Shown here: in pieces, positions 1 through 6,803 of the stretch
How positions within the stretch are numbered: position 1 is the stretch's first letter
How the letters are laid out: each line of letters opens with the position of its first letter
Origin: an uncultured Treponema sp.
GTDB taxonomy: Bacteria > Spirochaetota > Spirochaetia > Treponematales > Treponemataceae
DNA: 7,967 bases
Direction of reading: 5' to 3'
Assembly: GCA_946538795.1 (NCBI GenBank)
Contig: CAMNGY010000051.1
Span: 1 to 7,967, forward strand
Translations under genes and position numbers: made by a program
The notes under the pieces: model-generated
The model's input: only the letters and a program-made list of their open reading frames with translations
Told to the model about the DNA's origin: nothing
The model's database searches: none

Positions 1-1
1 T

Positions 2-487
2 TGGGATCAGGCTGTCCTTAATATGTACTACCAGCACAAGGATGACTTGGAGGAGCTGCTGACAAACCTGTATCCGGAGGATTACGTATTTCATGATGGT
101 GAGAAAATGCTTGTCATGCAGAACCTGGCCAAGAGGGCGTTCATGCTGAAAGGCAGTTACAACTGGTTCATGGATCAGACTTCAGGGCCAATCAGAATGC
201 AGTCCCTGGAGCTGTTCAAGAAGGTGAATTCCCTCATGTTCAAGGTGGACGGATGCGAGGGGGACCTGAATGAATTCCCCCAGCAGGAGCTGGTTATCCT
301 GACCCAGTTGTACAGCCATCTTCTGAACATTCTTTCCTATAGTTACAGTGATAAAGATGTCGAAAATGATAGTGATGCTATATTGGTTTCCATTGATGGC
401 ATGAAATGGAATTATGAAGATATAGAAGAGATCCTGCTTGGTGCCATAGACGAGAACAACTGCAGCAGGTTCAAGGTGGTTAGGTGA
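2..487 (+). CDS. Unrecognised acidic cytoplasmic protein (3' part of gene)
   Basis: The reading frame is open to the left edge of the window, so the gene probably begins upstream; 161 codons are visible. The first in-frame ATG, at 23, has no Shine-Dalgarno-like sequence before it, and the codons ahead of it (reading W-D-Q-A-V-L-N) look like ordinary coding sequence. The protein has no membrane segment, signal peptide or cysteine cluster. It appears mostly helical and acidic, with a central aromatic and leucine-rich helix (around QLYSHLLNILSYSYS) and an acidic C-terminal third (DKDVENDSD, then NYEDIEEILLGAIDE). I do not recognise the family and assign no function. The stop codon TGA at 485-487 lies 2 bp before the likely start of the PtsN-like gene, and a potential GTG start of that gene overlaps it, so the two are very probably co-transcribed. 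Whether it acts with the IIA protein cannot be told from sequence. Confidence 0.8.
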   Translation, partial: WDQAVLNMYYQHKDDLEELLTNLYPEDYVFHDGEKMLVMQNLAKRAFMLKGSYNWFMDQTSGPIRMQSLELFKKVNSLMFKVDGCEGDLNEFPQQELVILTQLYSHLLNILSYSYSDKDVENDSDAILVSIDGMKWNYEDIEEILLGAIDENNCSRFKVVR

Positions 488-489
488 TT

Positions 490-954
490 ATGTTTTCTAC
501 GGAAGATTTGTGTTCGTTGATTAAGAAGGGCGGGGTATACAGCATTGAGGGTACGAGCATTTCTGATTTGTTTTCATCAGCAGTATCCAAGATGAATCTT
601 CCCTCAGGGCTGGATGCTCAGGATCTGCAGAAGGAGCTTATGGAGCGTGAGAAAATTCTGAGCACAGCCGTCGGCAACGGCATTGCCCTGCCTCATCCCC
701 ACAAGAAAGTTATCGATGATCCTGCTGACCAGCGCATTGCCGTTTGCTTCCTGAAGGAGCCGATAGACATGCAGGCTCCGGACAGCCGCAAGGTATACGT
801 TTTTTTCATACTGCTTACCTCCGCATCACAGAAGCATCTGGATATCCTGTCTGCCATTGCGAACTTGGCTAAGGACAAGGATTTCAAGACTGTTCTGGAG
901 ACTTGCCCTGACGAGGCCGCCTTGCTGGAAGCCATACGGAGATGCGGGGCGTGA
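490..954 (+). CDS. ptsN: PTS IIA domain protein, PtsN-like (nitrogen-regulatory/fructose type)
   Basis: This is a single-domain phosphotransferase EIIA of the PtsN/fructose-type superfamily, about 154 residues, close to the usual length of 150-165. The diagnostic segment is MEREKILSTAVGNGIALPHP near residues 51-70. H69 in the ALPH motif corresponds to the histidine phosphorylated by HPr or NPr. The rest follows the family: a hydrophobic strand VYVFFILLT after the active site, then SQKHLDILSAIANLAKD and a C-terminal helix ending in EALLEAIRR-like sequence. No EIIB or EIIC domain is attached or adjacent, so a regulatory role is more likely than sugar uptake (inference). Two starts are possible: ATG at 490, or GTG at 484, which overlaps the upstream stop as GTGA. 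An AAGGTGG at 473-479 could serve either. I chose ATG. The gene lies between the unrecognised upstream gene and the membrane protein, overlapping the latter by 4 or 13 bp depending on the start used. Confidence 0.9.
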   Translation: MFSTEDLCSLIKKGGVYSIEGTSISDLFSSAVSKMNLPSGLDAQDLQKELMEREKILSTAVGNGIALPHPHKKVIDDPADQRIAVCFLKEPIDMQAPDSRKVYVFFILLTSASQKHLDILSAIANLAKDKDFKTVLETCPDEAALLEAIRRCGA

Positions 955-2549
955 GTTTCCGCCTGTTTGCCGGCCGGAAGCTGAAGAATACGGATGTATG
1001 CCTTATTTTTTTCTCCTTGACCGTGCTTGCGATGACAGTCATTCCTTTTTTTCTCCTTTGCCGCTACAATCATCCCGGAGATTTCGACAACTGGTGGATT
1101 TTCAGGCTTCTTTTGGACAAAAAAGGCCCTGATCTGTCCTTCTCCAGTTTCTTCTCGTTCCGTGGCGGAATAAACTTTGCGAATTTCTTCTTTTCCGGGC
1201 TCTATAACCACCCGGAGGGGATGAGCGAAGGACTTTTCTATTCATTCCTGAAGGTGTACCATCTTTCGGCCGCTTTCTATGTCGCCCTATTTTGGGCTGC
1301 GTCCAGCATTCTTTTCTTTTCCCTGGACAGGGCTTACTTCCATTTCGGCGGGTGCAGGAGCCTCTTTTTTTACTCCCTTTTTATCTACCTGATATTCAAC
1401 TCCGTACATTATCCGACGATGGCATTCTTTGACTTGGTAAGCAGTTCTGGTTACAATGCCGGCTTAGCTTACTTCCTCCTGTTTCTCTCTTTCTCCGTAC
1501 TTGCTTATTGTGCAGAAGGAAGGAAGCTGGTTATCTATGGGGCGCTCAGTTTCCTGTCGTTCATATTCTGCATCTTTTCCATGGAATATTTCCCGTTTAT
1601 CTGCGGGTGCTTTTCTTTTTCCTTCATGCTGCACAGCCTGGTCAAGAGGCGCAGGATAAATTTCCTGCATACAGCCTTCCTCGTCATTTGCCTGATAGTA
1701 TTCGCAAGGAACTTCCTTACGGTCCGGACTTTGGTAACTCCCGATGCAGACGGCTTTGTCGGTAAGTATACGGGGGGGACGAACTCTGGCCTCACGTTGG
1801 CCGTGACCATGAGGGAAATGCTGCTCAGCGTGGGCATATATTTCAGCCGCTATTTCAGGCAGCTGGTCTCCCAGCGCCGTTACCTGCCGTCCGTGGTCCT
1901 GCTTTCACTGGCCTCTGCCTTTGCCCTGCGCAAGCGGGGGCTGGGCTTTTCCCCGCTCGCGGTGCTCCCGTTTTTCCTCATTATCCTTGGAACAGCCGCC
2001 ATATTCAGCTTTGCCACGCCTGACGTGTTCGTAATGCCCCGCTATGCGTGGACCTTGTATGTCCTGATTTTCCTGTACCTCATAGCTCTTTTCACCAGCT
2101 TGTTTCGCAGCTTCTTTGCGCTGTTTGACAAGTCTGTCGCCTCTGATTCTGAGGGCGATTTTGTCCGCGTCCGGGACGGAGCCTGCGCTGTGAGGAGAAT
2201 ATTCAGCCGCATGACGGCGAGCAGGAAGTCCCTGCTCGCTTTCACGGCCTGCGGCACGCTCGTTTTCTGCTTTTTTTCGCTTAAAGACTCAATGTCAACC
2301 GTCGCCAATGCCTGGAAGGACTTGTTGAAAGGCGATGCCGCAGCATACAACAAGGAGATGCTGGACCGCTATGACAAGATATTCTCCTCGGAATCAGATG
2401 AGCCTGTTTATCTGATTCCCATCGTTCACCGGCCAAAGAGCCTGTTCGTCCGTGACTCCATGGAATTCGAATGGGAAAGGGACGCTTACAGGTCTTTCTT
2501 CGGAAACAAAAACCTTTATTTCAAGGTTGGCGATCAGATTCTGCGTTAG
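951..2549 (+). CDS. Polytopic membrane protein, GT-C/DUF6056-like
   Basis: This is an integral membrane protein of about 532 residues with roughly 10-11 hydrophobic segments. The first is near residues 17-37, and others fall near 102-124, 137-155, 169-187, 194-232, 237-253, 310-325, 335-355, 365-387 and 427-443, followed by a soluble tail of about 90 residues. The first loop after TM1 carries NHPGDFDNWW, an acidic pair placed like those of GT-C membrane glycosyltransferases. The tail (YNKEMLDRYDKI, a VYLIP strand, then YRSFFGNKNLYF) recalls the end of DUF6056/GtrII-like proteins. A role in decorating or polymerising envelope glycan is inferred, not shown; a Wzy-like polymerase or an orphan membrane protein are alternatives. 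For the start, GTG at 951 overlaps the ptsN stop as GTGA and has GGAG at 938-941 with 9-nt spacing. ATG at 942 is in frame but has GGAG directly against it. The 3' end overlaps the convergent helicase gene by 29 bp. Confidence 0.8.
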   Translation: MSFRLFAGRKLKNTDVCLIFFSLTVLAMTVIPFFLLCRYNHPGDFDNWWIFRLLLDKKGPDLSFSSFFSFRGGINFANFFFSGLYNHPEGMSEGLFYSFLKVYHLSAAFYVALFWAASSILFFSLDRAYFHFGGCRSLFFYSLFIYLIFNSVHYPTMAFFDLVSSSGYNAGLAYFLLFLSFSVLAYCAEGRKLVIYGALSFLSFIFCIFSMEYFPFICGCFSFSFMLHSLVKRRRINFLHTAFLVICLIVFARNFLTVRTLVTPDADGFVGKYTGGTNSGLTLAVTMREMLLSVGIYFSRYFRQLVSQRRYLPSVVLLSLASAFALRKRGLGFSPLAVLPFFLIILGTAAIFSFATPDVFVMPRYAWTLYVLIFLYLIALFTSLFRSFFALFDKSVASDSEGDFVRVRDGACAVRRIFSRMTASRKSLLAFTACGTLVFCFFSLKDSMSTVANAWKDLLKGDAAAYNKEMLDRYDKIFSSESDEPVYLIPIVHRPKSLFVRDSMEFEWERDAYRSFFGNKNLYFKVGDQILR

Positions 2550-3720
2550 GCATGGCAGGCTGGGGGCCGTTGTCCTGTTGCTGCGGGGCTATAAGCTTGC
2601 CCTTGTACAGCATTTTCGGGTATACGACCAGCCCCAGTTTCTTCTCCAATGCGGCAAATCTTCTCACTTCCCATTCATCCCCAATCACGCAGTTGAAGCC
2701 TTTCCTTCCAGCCCGCCCTGTCCTGCCGGCCCGGTGGATGAAGACATCCTTCTCCTCGGACAAATCCATCTGGACGACGTGCGTCACACCATTTATGTCC
2801 AGTCCCCGCGCGGCAACATCGGTTGTCACAAGTATCTTGCATTTCCCGCTTTTGAATGTGTCCCAGGCCGCCTTGCGCTTCTTTTTGTCAGCCTTAGCCC
2901 CAAGTCCCTCGCAATCAATGTGCTTGTAACGGAGCTTCTGGACTATGTTTTCCACCTGATCCAGCCTGCTGGTGAACACCAGGAGCTTCTGGGGGCCTAC
3001 AGCCCGGATGAATGACCTGAGGGTGTCTATCTTGTCCCGGCGTTCGGCAAACAAGGCCCAGTGCTCTATCCTGGAGCGCAGAACATCCTCTTCCGGCATC
3101 TCCACCAGCTCTATCTCATCTTTTATGCGGGCTTCTGTGATTATCTTTTTCGTGTAGGCGCTGACTGTCGCCGAATTCCCGACAAGCTGAACATCCTTGT
3201 TAAGGCGGAAAATCATCCCTTCGGTGGCTTCCCGCAATTCCGGGGAAAGCAGGCGGTCGGCCTCGTCCAGGACCAGGGCCTTTATGCTGTCTGCCTTGAG
3301 TTTCTTCAAATGTATGAGCTCCAGCAGCCTGGACGAGCTTCCGATCACTATGGAAGGCTTCTCCTTGAGCTTCTCAACTTGCCGGCTTATGGGGACACCT
3401 CCGACAAGGAGAGCGCATCCCCTGTCCGTGCAGAGCTTCACCTGATCCCTTATTTGAGAGCAAAGCTCCAGGGTCGGGGAGACTATAAGAAGCCTCACCT
3501 GCTTGTCCTCGTTATCCCCGTCAAAAAGCCTCTGGAGGAGGGGAAGAAGGTATGCGAAGGTCTTTCCTGTCCCTGTCTCGCTCTGGAACAGTATGTTCCT
3601 GCCATCCGCTATAAGCGGTATTACCTTTTCCTGCACGGGTGTCGCCGTCTGTATGCCTGTTGCCTCCAGCCGGCGGACCAGCTGCTCTCCTATGCCTAGC
3701 TCTGTGAATGTCTTGCTCAT
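2521..3720 (-). CDS. DEAD-box ATP-dependent RNA helicase
   Basis: This is a two-RecA-domain superfamily 2 helicase of 399 residues, a minimal DEAD-box core with only a short Gln/Pro-rich tail. Motifs in order: Q motif FTELGI...ATPVQ (Q30), Walker A SETGTGKT (47-54), Ia PTLEL (82-86), Ib region GSSSR (127-131), Walker B DEAD (152-155), SAT (183-185), IV LLVFTSR, V TTDVAARGLDI (299-309), VI HRAGRTGR (329-336). ATP-driven remodelling of short RNA duplexes, in ribosome assembly or RNA turnover, is the family role; the actual RNA target is unknown. Motif Ia has Leu where most members have Arg (PTREL), and Ib reads SSSR rather than TPGR. Both motifs normally contact the RNA backbone, so RNA handling may differ. 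ATG at 3720 was chosen over the in-frame GTG at 3726 because it begins the normal N-terminus (MSKTFTELG). No Shine-Dalgarno precedes either start. The gene is transcribed divergently from the glycosyltransferase gene. Confidence 0.94.
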   Translation of the reverse strand: MSKTFTELGIGEQLVRRLEATGIQTATPVQEKVIPLIADGRNILFQSETGTGKTFAYLLPLLQRLFDGDNEDKQVRLLIVSPTLELCSQIRDQVKLCTDRGCALLVGGVPISRQVEKLKEKPSIVIGSSSRLLELIHLKKLKADSIKALVLDEADRLLSPELREATEGMIFRLNKDVQLVGNSATVSAYTKKIITEARIKDEIELVEMPEEDVLRSRIEHWALFAERRDKIDTLRSFIRAVGPQKLLVFTSRLDQVENIVQKLRYKHIDCEGLGAKADKKKRKAAWDTFKSGKCKILVTTDVAARGLDINGVTHVVQMDLSEEKDVFIHRAGRTGRAGRKGFNCVIGDEWEVRRFAALEKKLGLVVYPKMLYKGKLIAPQQQDNGPQPAMPNAESDRQP

Positions 3721-3765
3721 GCCCACACTATAGCATTTTTTATCTTTTTGTGGTATGCTTTTTTA
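3721..3765. promoter_or_regulatory. 45-bp divergent intergenic promoter region
   Basis: This spacer separates the start codons of the helicase (minus) and the glycosyltransferase (plus). On the minus strand it holds an extended -10, TGC-TATAGT, with the hexamer at 3732-3727. On the plus strand it holds TGG-TATGCT, with the hexamer at 3754-3759. Counting 7 nt past each hexamer puts the predicted transcription start on the A of each ATG (3720 and 3766). Neither side has a recognisable -35 at 17 bp (tagcat and taccac), as is usual for extended -10 promoters, and neither gene has a Shine-Dalgarno. The hexamers lie only 21 bp apart, so two polymerases could not bind at once. A T-rich stretch lies between them. 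This is inferred from base patterns only. Confidence 0.5.
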
Positions 3766-4881
3766 ATGAAAGTTGGAATAGACAGCTTCGGATGCGACAG
3801 CGGCCGGTCTGGCCGTGGGTCCTACCTTGTATCCCTCATAAACGCGCTTCCCGAAACGGATTCCGTTTCTTGGGAGCTGTTTGGACCTGAAATAGACCGG
3901 TATACATATACAGAGAACAGGGCGCTGCCGTTTACTTCAGTGCATTTGCCGGACAGCCTGATTATGGAGCGGCTGTGGCATATATGCAGTTGCCCTTCCT
4001 TCACGAAAAAATGCTCTTATGATGCGGTTCTTTATGCTGCTGGTCCCCAGATCCTTCCGTTCAGGTATGCCAGGCCCGGTGTCGTCATCATGAACGACAT
4101 TCTGTCTTCGTTCCTCAAGGATGAGGACTCCGGCCTTTACAAGAGCATTCTCATCAAATCCCTGTCCTCCGCCGACTGCATAATTGCAGGGAGCGAGTAC
4201 GTAAAGCAGGACCTTGAGCGATGCCGGGTCAGGCCCAAACGGCTTGAGGTCGTGTACAGCGGAATAGACCACGGCATCTTTACTCCAATCGGCAAGACTG
4301 AGAATACCGTCGTTGATATAAAGCCTTTCGCCATAAAAAGGCCCTACATCATTTACCCCAGCCGCATGCATGGGGAGGCAAAGAAACATGTGGAGCTCAT
4401 AAAGGCCTTCTCCGTATTCAAGGAGAGGACAGGAGCACCTCACAGGCTGGTCATTGCTGGAAGCGAGGGGAAGTACTTCCAGAGCATCAGGAACGAGGCC
4501 TTGTCCTCACAGTATGCCAGCGACATTTTCCTGACAGGCTACTTCCCGCACGAGAATTTCGGCGACTTGTACCGCAATGCCGAGGCATGCGTATTTCCTT
4601 CCGTAAACGAAGGCGTGGGATTGCCCGTCATGGAATCCATGGCATCGGGGCTTCCGGTGGCATGCTCGTCAAGCGGGGCATTGCATGAGATTGCAGGAGA
4701 CGGGGCCATTTACTTCGACTCTGACAGCATTGACGATATGGCTTCATGCATTGAAAGAATCATCTCGGACTCAGCTCTCAGGGAGTCGCTGGTACAGAAG
4801 GGGCTGAAAAAAGCTGAGGAATACAGCTGGGAAAAGACCGCGCGACGGACCGTGGAAATCCTTGAGTCCGTCTGCGGTTAA
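3766..4881 (+). CDS. Glycosyltransferase family 4 (GT-B fold, group 1)
   Basis: This is a 371-residue retaining glycosyltransferase of the GT4 type. The N-terminal beta strand MKVGIDSFG and the following Gly/Ser-rich turn (SGRSGRGSY) are the acceptor-side Rossmann start. A linker VVYSGID near 163-168 leads to the nucleotide-sugar domain: YPSRMHGEAKKH (198-208), with the Arg/Lys pair that contacts the donor phosphates, LVIAGSEG (228-235), LTGYF (256-260), and the EX7E motif in NEGVGLPVMES (E282 and E290). There is no signal peptide or membrane segment, so it is probably cytoplasmic or loosely membrane-associated. It would transfer a sugar to a lipid- or glycan-linked acceptor in envelope polysaccharide or glycolipid synthesis; donor and acceptor cannot be read from sequence. 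ATG at 3766 matches the family N-terminus. The TTG at 3748, which would add six residues, is unlikely because it covers the candidate -10 box. The gene stands alone and ends 7 bp from the convergent clpX stop. Confidence 0.93.
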   Translation: MKVGIDSFGCDSGRSGRGSYLVSLINALPETDSVSWELFGPEIDRYTYTENRALPFTSVHLPDSLIMERLWHICSCPSFTKKCSYDAVLYAAGPQILPFRYARPGVVIMNDILSSFLKDEDSGLYKSILIKSLSSADCIIAGSEYVKQDLERCRVRPKRLEVVYSGIDHGIFTPIGKTENTVVDIKPFAIKRPYIIYPSRMHGEAKKHVELIKAFSVFKERTGAPHRLVIAGSEGKYFQSIRNEALSSQYASDIFLTGYFPHENFGDLYRNAEACVFPSVNEGVGLPVMESMASGLPVACSSSGALHEIAGDGAIYFDSDSIDDMASCIERIISDSALRESLVQKGLKKAEEYSWEKTARRTVEILESVCG

Positions 4882-4888
4882 GGCTGAA

Positions 4889-6151
4889 TTATGCGGTTTT
4901 CTGGTCCACAAGCAGCATCTCGGGGCCGGGGATGTTCTTGTTGGCCACGATATCTTTCGTAATCTCAAGCTTCTTCTTGCCCTTGATGCTCGGAATCTCA
5001 AACATAAGGTCAAGCAGAATCTTTTCGACTATGGCACGAAGACCGCGCGCTCCGGTCTTGTTCTTTATGGCAATGTCCGCTATCTCCTGTATGGCCTCCT
5101 CATTGAAGGTGAGATCCACGTCATCAATGGCAAAACTTGCCTCGAACTGCTTGGTTATGGCATTCTTCGGCTCCGTCAGTATCCTGACCAGGTCAGAGCG
5201 GTCCAGCTCCTTCAAGGCGCATGTAATCGGGAGACGTCCGATCAGTTCAGGAATGATTCCGAAGCGAACCAAATCATCGGAAGTGACTTGATTCAGAAGC
5301 TCCATCCTCTCCTCTTCGGTACGGTGGGTTCCTTCTGCCCCGAATCCTATGGATGAGGATGAAAGCCTCTGCTCGATTATCTTGTCCAGGCCGACGAAAG
5401 CTCCTCCGCAGATGAAAAGAATGTTCGTCGTGTCTATGTCGATCATCTCCTGGTTAGGATGCTTGCGTCCGCCCTGCGGAGGAACAGAGGCATGCGTTCC
5501 TTCCAGGATTTTCAGGAGAGCCTGCTGTACGCCTTCTCCGGAAACATCCCTCGTGATAGAAGTATTCTCGCTCTTGCGGCTTATCTTGTCAATCTCATCG
5601 ATGAATATAATCCCGCGCTCGGCCGCGCTGACGTCACCATCAGCGGAATTTATGAGCTTGAGCAGGACGTTCTCCACGTCCTCACCGACATAACCGGCCT
5701 CCGTGAGCGTAGTCGCATCGGCAATGGCGAACGGAACCTTCAGCTTCTGGGCCAAAGTTTTCGCAAGCAAGGTCTTGCCGCTTCCTGTGGGTCCCAGGAG
5801 AAGTATGTTCGACTTCTCAATCTTCACATCCTGGGAAAGCTGCTTCTCTTTTGGAAGAGACAGCTGCTTGTAGTGATTGTACACTGCAACGGACAGGACT
5901 TTCTTTGCCTGGTCCTGACCGATCACGTATTGATCCAAGAATTCCTTGAATTCCTTGGGAGTAGGGACGTCATCCATGTTGATGGGGGCAATGGAATGCC
6001 TTTCATCGTTCAAAAGGGACTGGCATGCGGAAACACAGTTCTCACAGATGTACACGTCTGAATTTGGTGCCTTTACTATGCGGCGGTTTCCGTCCGCAGG
6101 CCTTCCGCAGAAGGCGCAAAACTGCTGGTCGCTTCTTCCAAAACCCCTCAT
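4889..6151 (-). CDS. clpX: ClpX, ATP-dependent unfoldase subunit of the ClpXP protease
   Basis: This is a full-length ClpX of 420 residues. An N-terminal zinc-binding domain has C12, C15, C36 and C39 (FCAFC...ICENC). The AAA+ module has Walker A GPTGSGKT (120-127), pore loop GYVG (153-156), Walker B IIFIDEID (181-188), the RKH loop (229-231), the ClpP-docking IGF loop (268-270), the arginine finger R306 in ELIGRLP and sensor II GAR (367-369). The protein forms hexamers that recognise degrons, unfold the substrate by ATP hydrolysis and thread it into ClpP. All catalytic and docking residues seem intact. The start is fixed by a very strong Shine-Dalgarno (AAAGGAGGAGG at 6166-6156) lying within the end of clpP. 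The ATG overlaps the clpP stop as ATGA, so the two are co-transcribed and probably translationally coupled. The C-terminus (LLVDQKTA) is ordinary. The 3' end is 7 bp from the convergent glycosyltransferase gene, with no visible terminator. Confidence 0.98.
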   Translation of the reverse strand: MRGFGRSDQQFCAFCGRPADGNRRIVKAPNSDVYICENCVSACQSLLNDERHSIAPINMDDVPTPKEFKEFLDQYVIGQDQAKKVLSVAVYNHYKQLSLPKEKQLSQDVKIEKSNILLLGPTGSGKTLLAKTLAQKLKVPFAIADATTLTEAGYVGEDVENVLLKLINSADGDVSAAERGIIFIDEIDKISRKSENTSITRDVSGEGVQQALLKILEGTHASVPPQGGRKHPNQEMIDIDTTNILFICGGAFVGLDKIIEQRLSSSSIGFGAEGTHRTEEERMELLNQVTSDDLVRFGIIPELIGRLPITCALKELDRSDLVRILTEPKNAITKQFEASFAIDDVDLTFNEEAIQEIADIAIKNKTGARGLRAIVEKILLDLMFEIPSIKGKKKLEITKDIVANKNIPGPEMLLVDQKTA

Positions 6152-6759
6152 TTTGCCTCCTCCTTTGCGCTCTTCATTATGTGGTCAATGATTCCGTATT
6201 CCAGCGCTTCCTCGGCGGACATATAGAAATCCCTTTCCATATCCTTAGCGACTTCTTCCGCGCTTTTGCCTGTCTTGCTGGCGAAGTAATCTATGGAAAG
6301 TTTTTTCAGCCTTATTATTTCCTTTGCCTGAATCGCTATGTCGCTCTCCTGTCCCTGGGCTCCGCCCCAAGGCTGATGGATCATGACGCGGCTGGAGGGG
6401 AGGGCATAGCGCTTCCCGATGGTACCGCCTGCAAGCAGTATAGCTCCCATGCTGGCTGCCTGACCCATACAGATTGTCTGTATGTCGCACTTCACGTACT
6501 GCATCGTGTCATAAATCGCAAGGCCGGCTGTGACGGAACCTCCGGGGCTGTTGATGTATATGTTTATATCCTTGTTAGGGTTCTCGCTCTCAAGGTAGAG
6601 AAGCTGGCCGACCACAAGGTCTGCTGAGGCATCGTTTATCTCACCGTCAACAAAAATAATCCTGTCGCGCAAAAGGCGGGAGAAAAGGTCATAGGCTCTC
6701 TCCCCGTTGCCGCTCCGTTCTATTACCGTCGGGACCAGCGTGTTCATGTATTCGTTCAT
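6148..6759 (-). CDS. clpP: ClpP, ATP-dependent Clp protease proteolytic subunit
   Basis: This is a serine peptidase of 203 residues, the usual ClpP length. The catalytic triad is S103 (MGQAASMGA), H128 (RVMIHQP) and D177 (MERDFYM). The N-terminal segment [17 protein letters not shown] forms the axial-loop and processing region, INSPGGSV (69-76) builds the oxyanion loop, and the handle helix follows the QPWGGAQGQ stretch. The protein assembles as two stacked heptamers with ClpX docked on the ends and degrades unfolded or tagged proteins in the cytoplasm. A GGAG at 6768-6765 lies 5 nt before the ATG at 6759, supporting this start; the internal ATG four codons later has no better site. The order tig-clpP-clpX is common in bacteria. 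clpP is separated from tig by an intrinsic terminator, so its expression must come from read-through or from its own promoter. Confidence 0.98.
   Translation of the reverse strand: MNEYMNTLVPTVIERSGNGERAYDLFSRLLRDRIIFVDGEINDASADLVVGQLLYLESENPNKDINIYINSPGGSVTAGLAIYDTMQYVKCDIQTICMGQAASMGAILLAGGTIGKRYALPSSRVMIHQPWGGAQGQESDIAIQAKEIIRLKKLSIDYFASKTGKSAEEVAKDMERDFYMSAEEALEYGIIDHIMKSAKEEAK
6156..6166 (-). promoter_or_regulatory. Strong ribosome binding site of clpX
   Basis: AAAGGAGGAGG on the minus strand ends 4 nt before the clpX ATG, and its AAGGAGG core is 7 nt away. It is nearly full-length complementarity to the 16S anti-Shine-Dalgarno and lies inside the last codons of clpP. It is the strongest such site in the window, and contrasts with the helicase and glycosyltransferase genes, which have none. 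Confidence 0.85.
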
Positions 6760-6764
6760 AAATT

Positions 6765-6768
6765 CTCC
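6765..6768 (-). promoter_or_regulatory. Ribosome binding site of clpP
   Basis: GGAG on the minus strand lies 5 nt before the clpP ATG, within gtGGAGaattt. It decides the start at 6759. It also overlaps the predicted transcription start of the candidate clpP promoter, which would make a leader of only about 9 nt. Confidence 0.7.
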
Positions 6769-6774
6769 ACTGAT

Positions 6775-6803
6775 AATGTAAACAAAAAAACGGAATGTGG
6801 CAA
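6775..6803 (-). promoter_or_regulatory. Candidate clpP promoter overlapping the tig terminator
   Basis: On the minus strand a -35-like TTGCCA (6803-6798, 5 of 6 matches to TTGACA) is followed after exactly 17 bp by TACATT (6780-6775, 4 of 6 matches to TATAAT). The predicted start is near 6768, giving a leader of about 9 nt that starts at the GGAG. The -35 lies in the loop and downstream arm of the terminator hairpin, and the spacer contains its T-tract. The very short leader argues for caution; the alternative is that clpPX is expressed by read-through from tig. Confidence 0.35.

Noticed and set aside
693..1211. A 172-codon open frame on the minus strand across ptsN and the start of the membrane protein gene
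   Set aside because: It lies antisense to a clear IIA domain and a clear membrane protein. Its translation has no recognisable domain and an odd basic composition, so it is a shadow frame.
2495..2506. A small hairpin with a UUCG loop (TTTC-TTCG-GAAA) near the end of the membrane protein gene, considered as a terminator
   Set aside because: The stem has only 4 bp, no T-tract follows on either strand, and it lies inside coding sequence.
2452..3015. A 187-codon plus-strand open frame antisense to the helicase 3' half
   Set aside because: The helicase motifs IV to VI are encoded opposite. The predicted protein resembles no family and has no ribosome binding site.
3061..3699. A 212-codon plus-strand open frame antisense to the helicase 5' half
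   Set aside because: It is antisense to the Q motif through the SAT motif of the helicase, and reflects codon bias rather than a gene.
3748..3765. TTG start at 3748 for the glycosyltransferase
   Set aside because: It would add six residues (MWYAFL) not seen in GT4 proteins, has no Shine-Dalgarno, and its codons coincide with the candidate -10 box. MKVGIDSFG from 3766 matches the family N-terminus.
5459..6627. Two 200-codon plus-strand open frames antisense to clpX and clpP
   Set aside because: Both oppose highly conserved clpX and clpP coding sequence and show no domain or start signal. They arise because the real genes rarely use codons whose complement is a stop.
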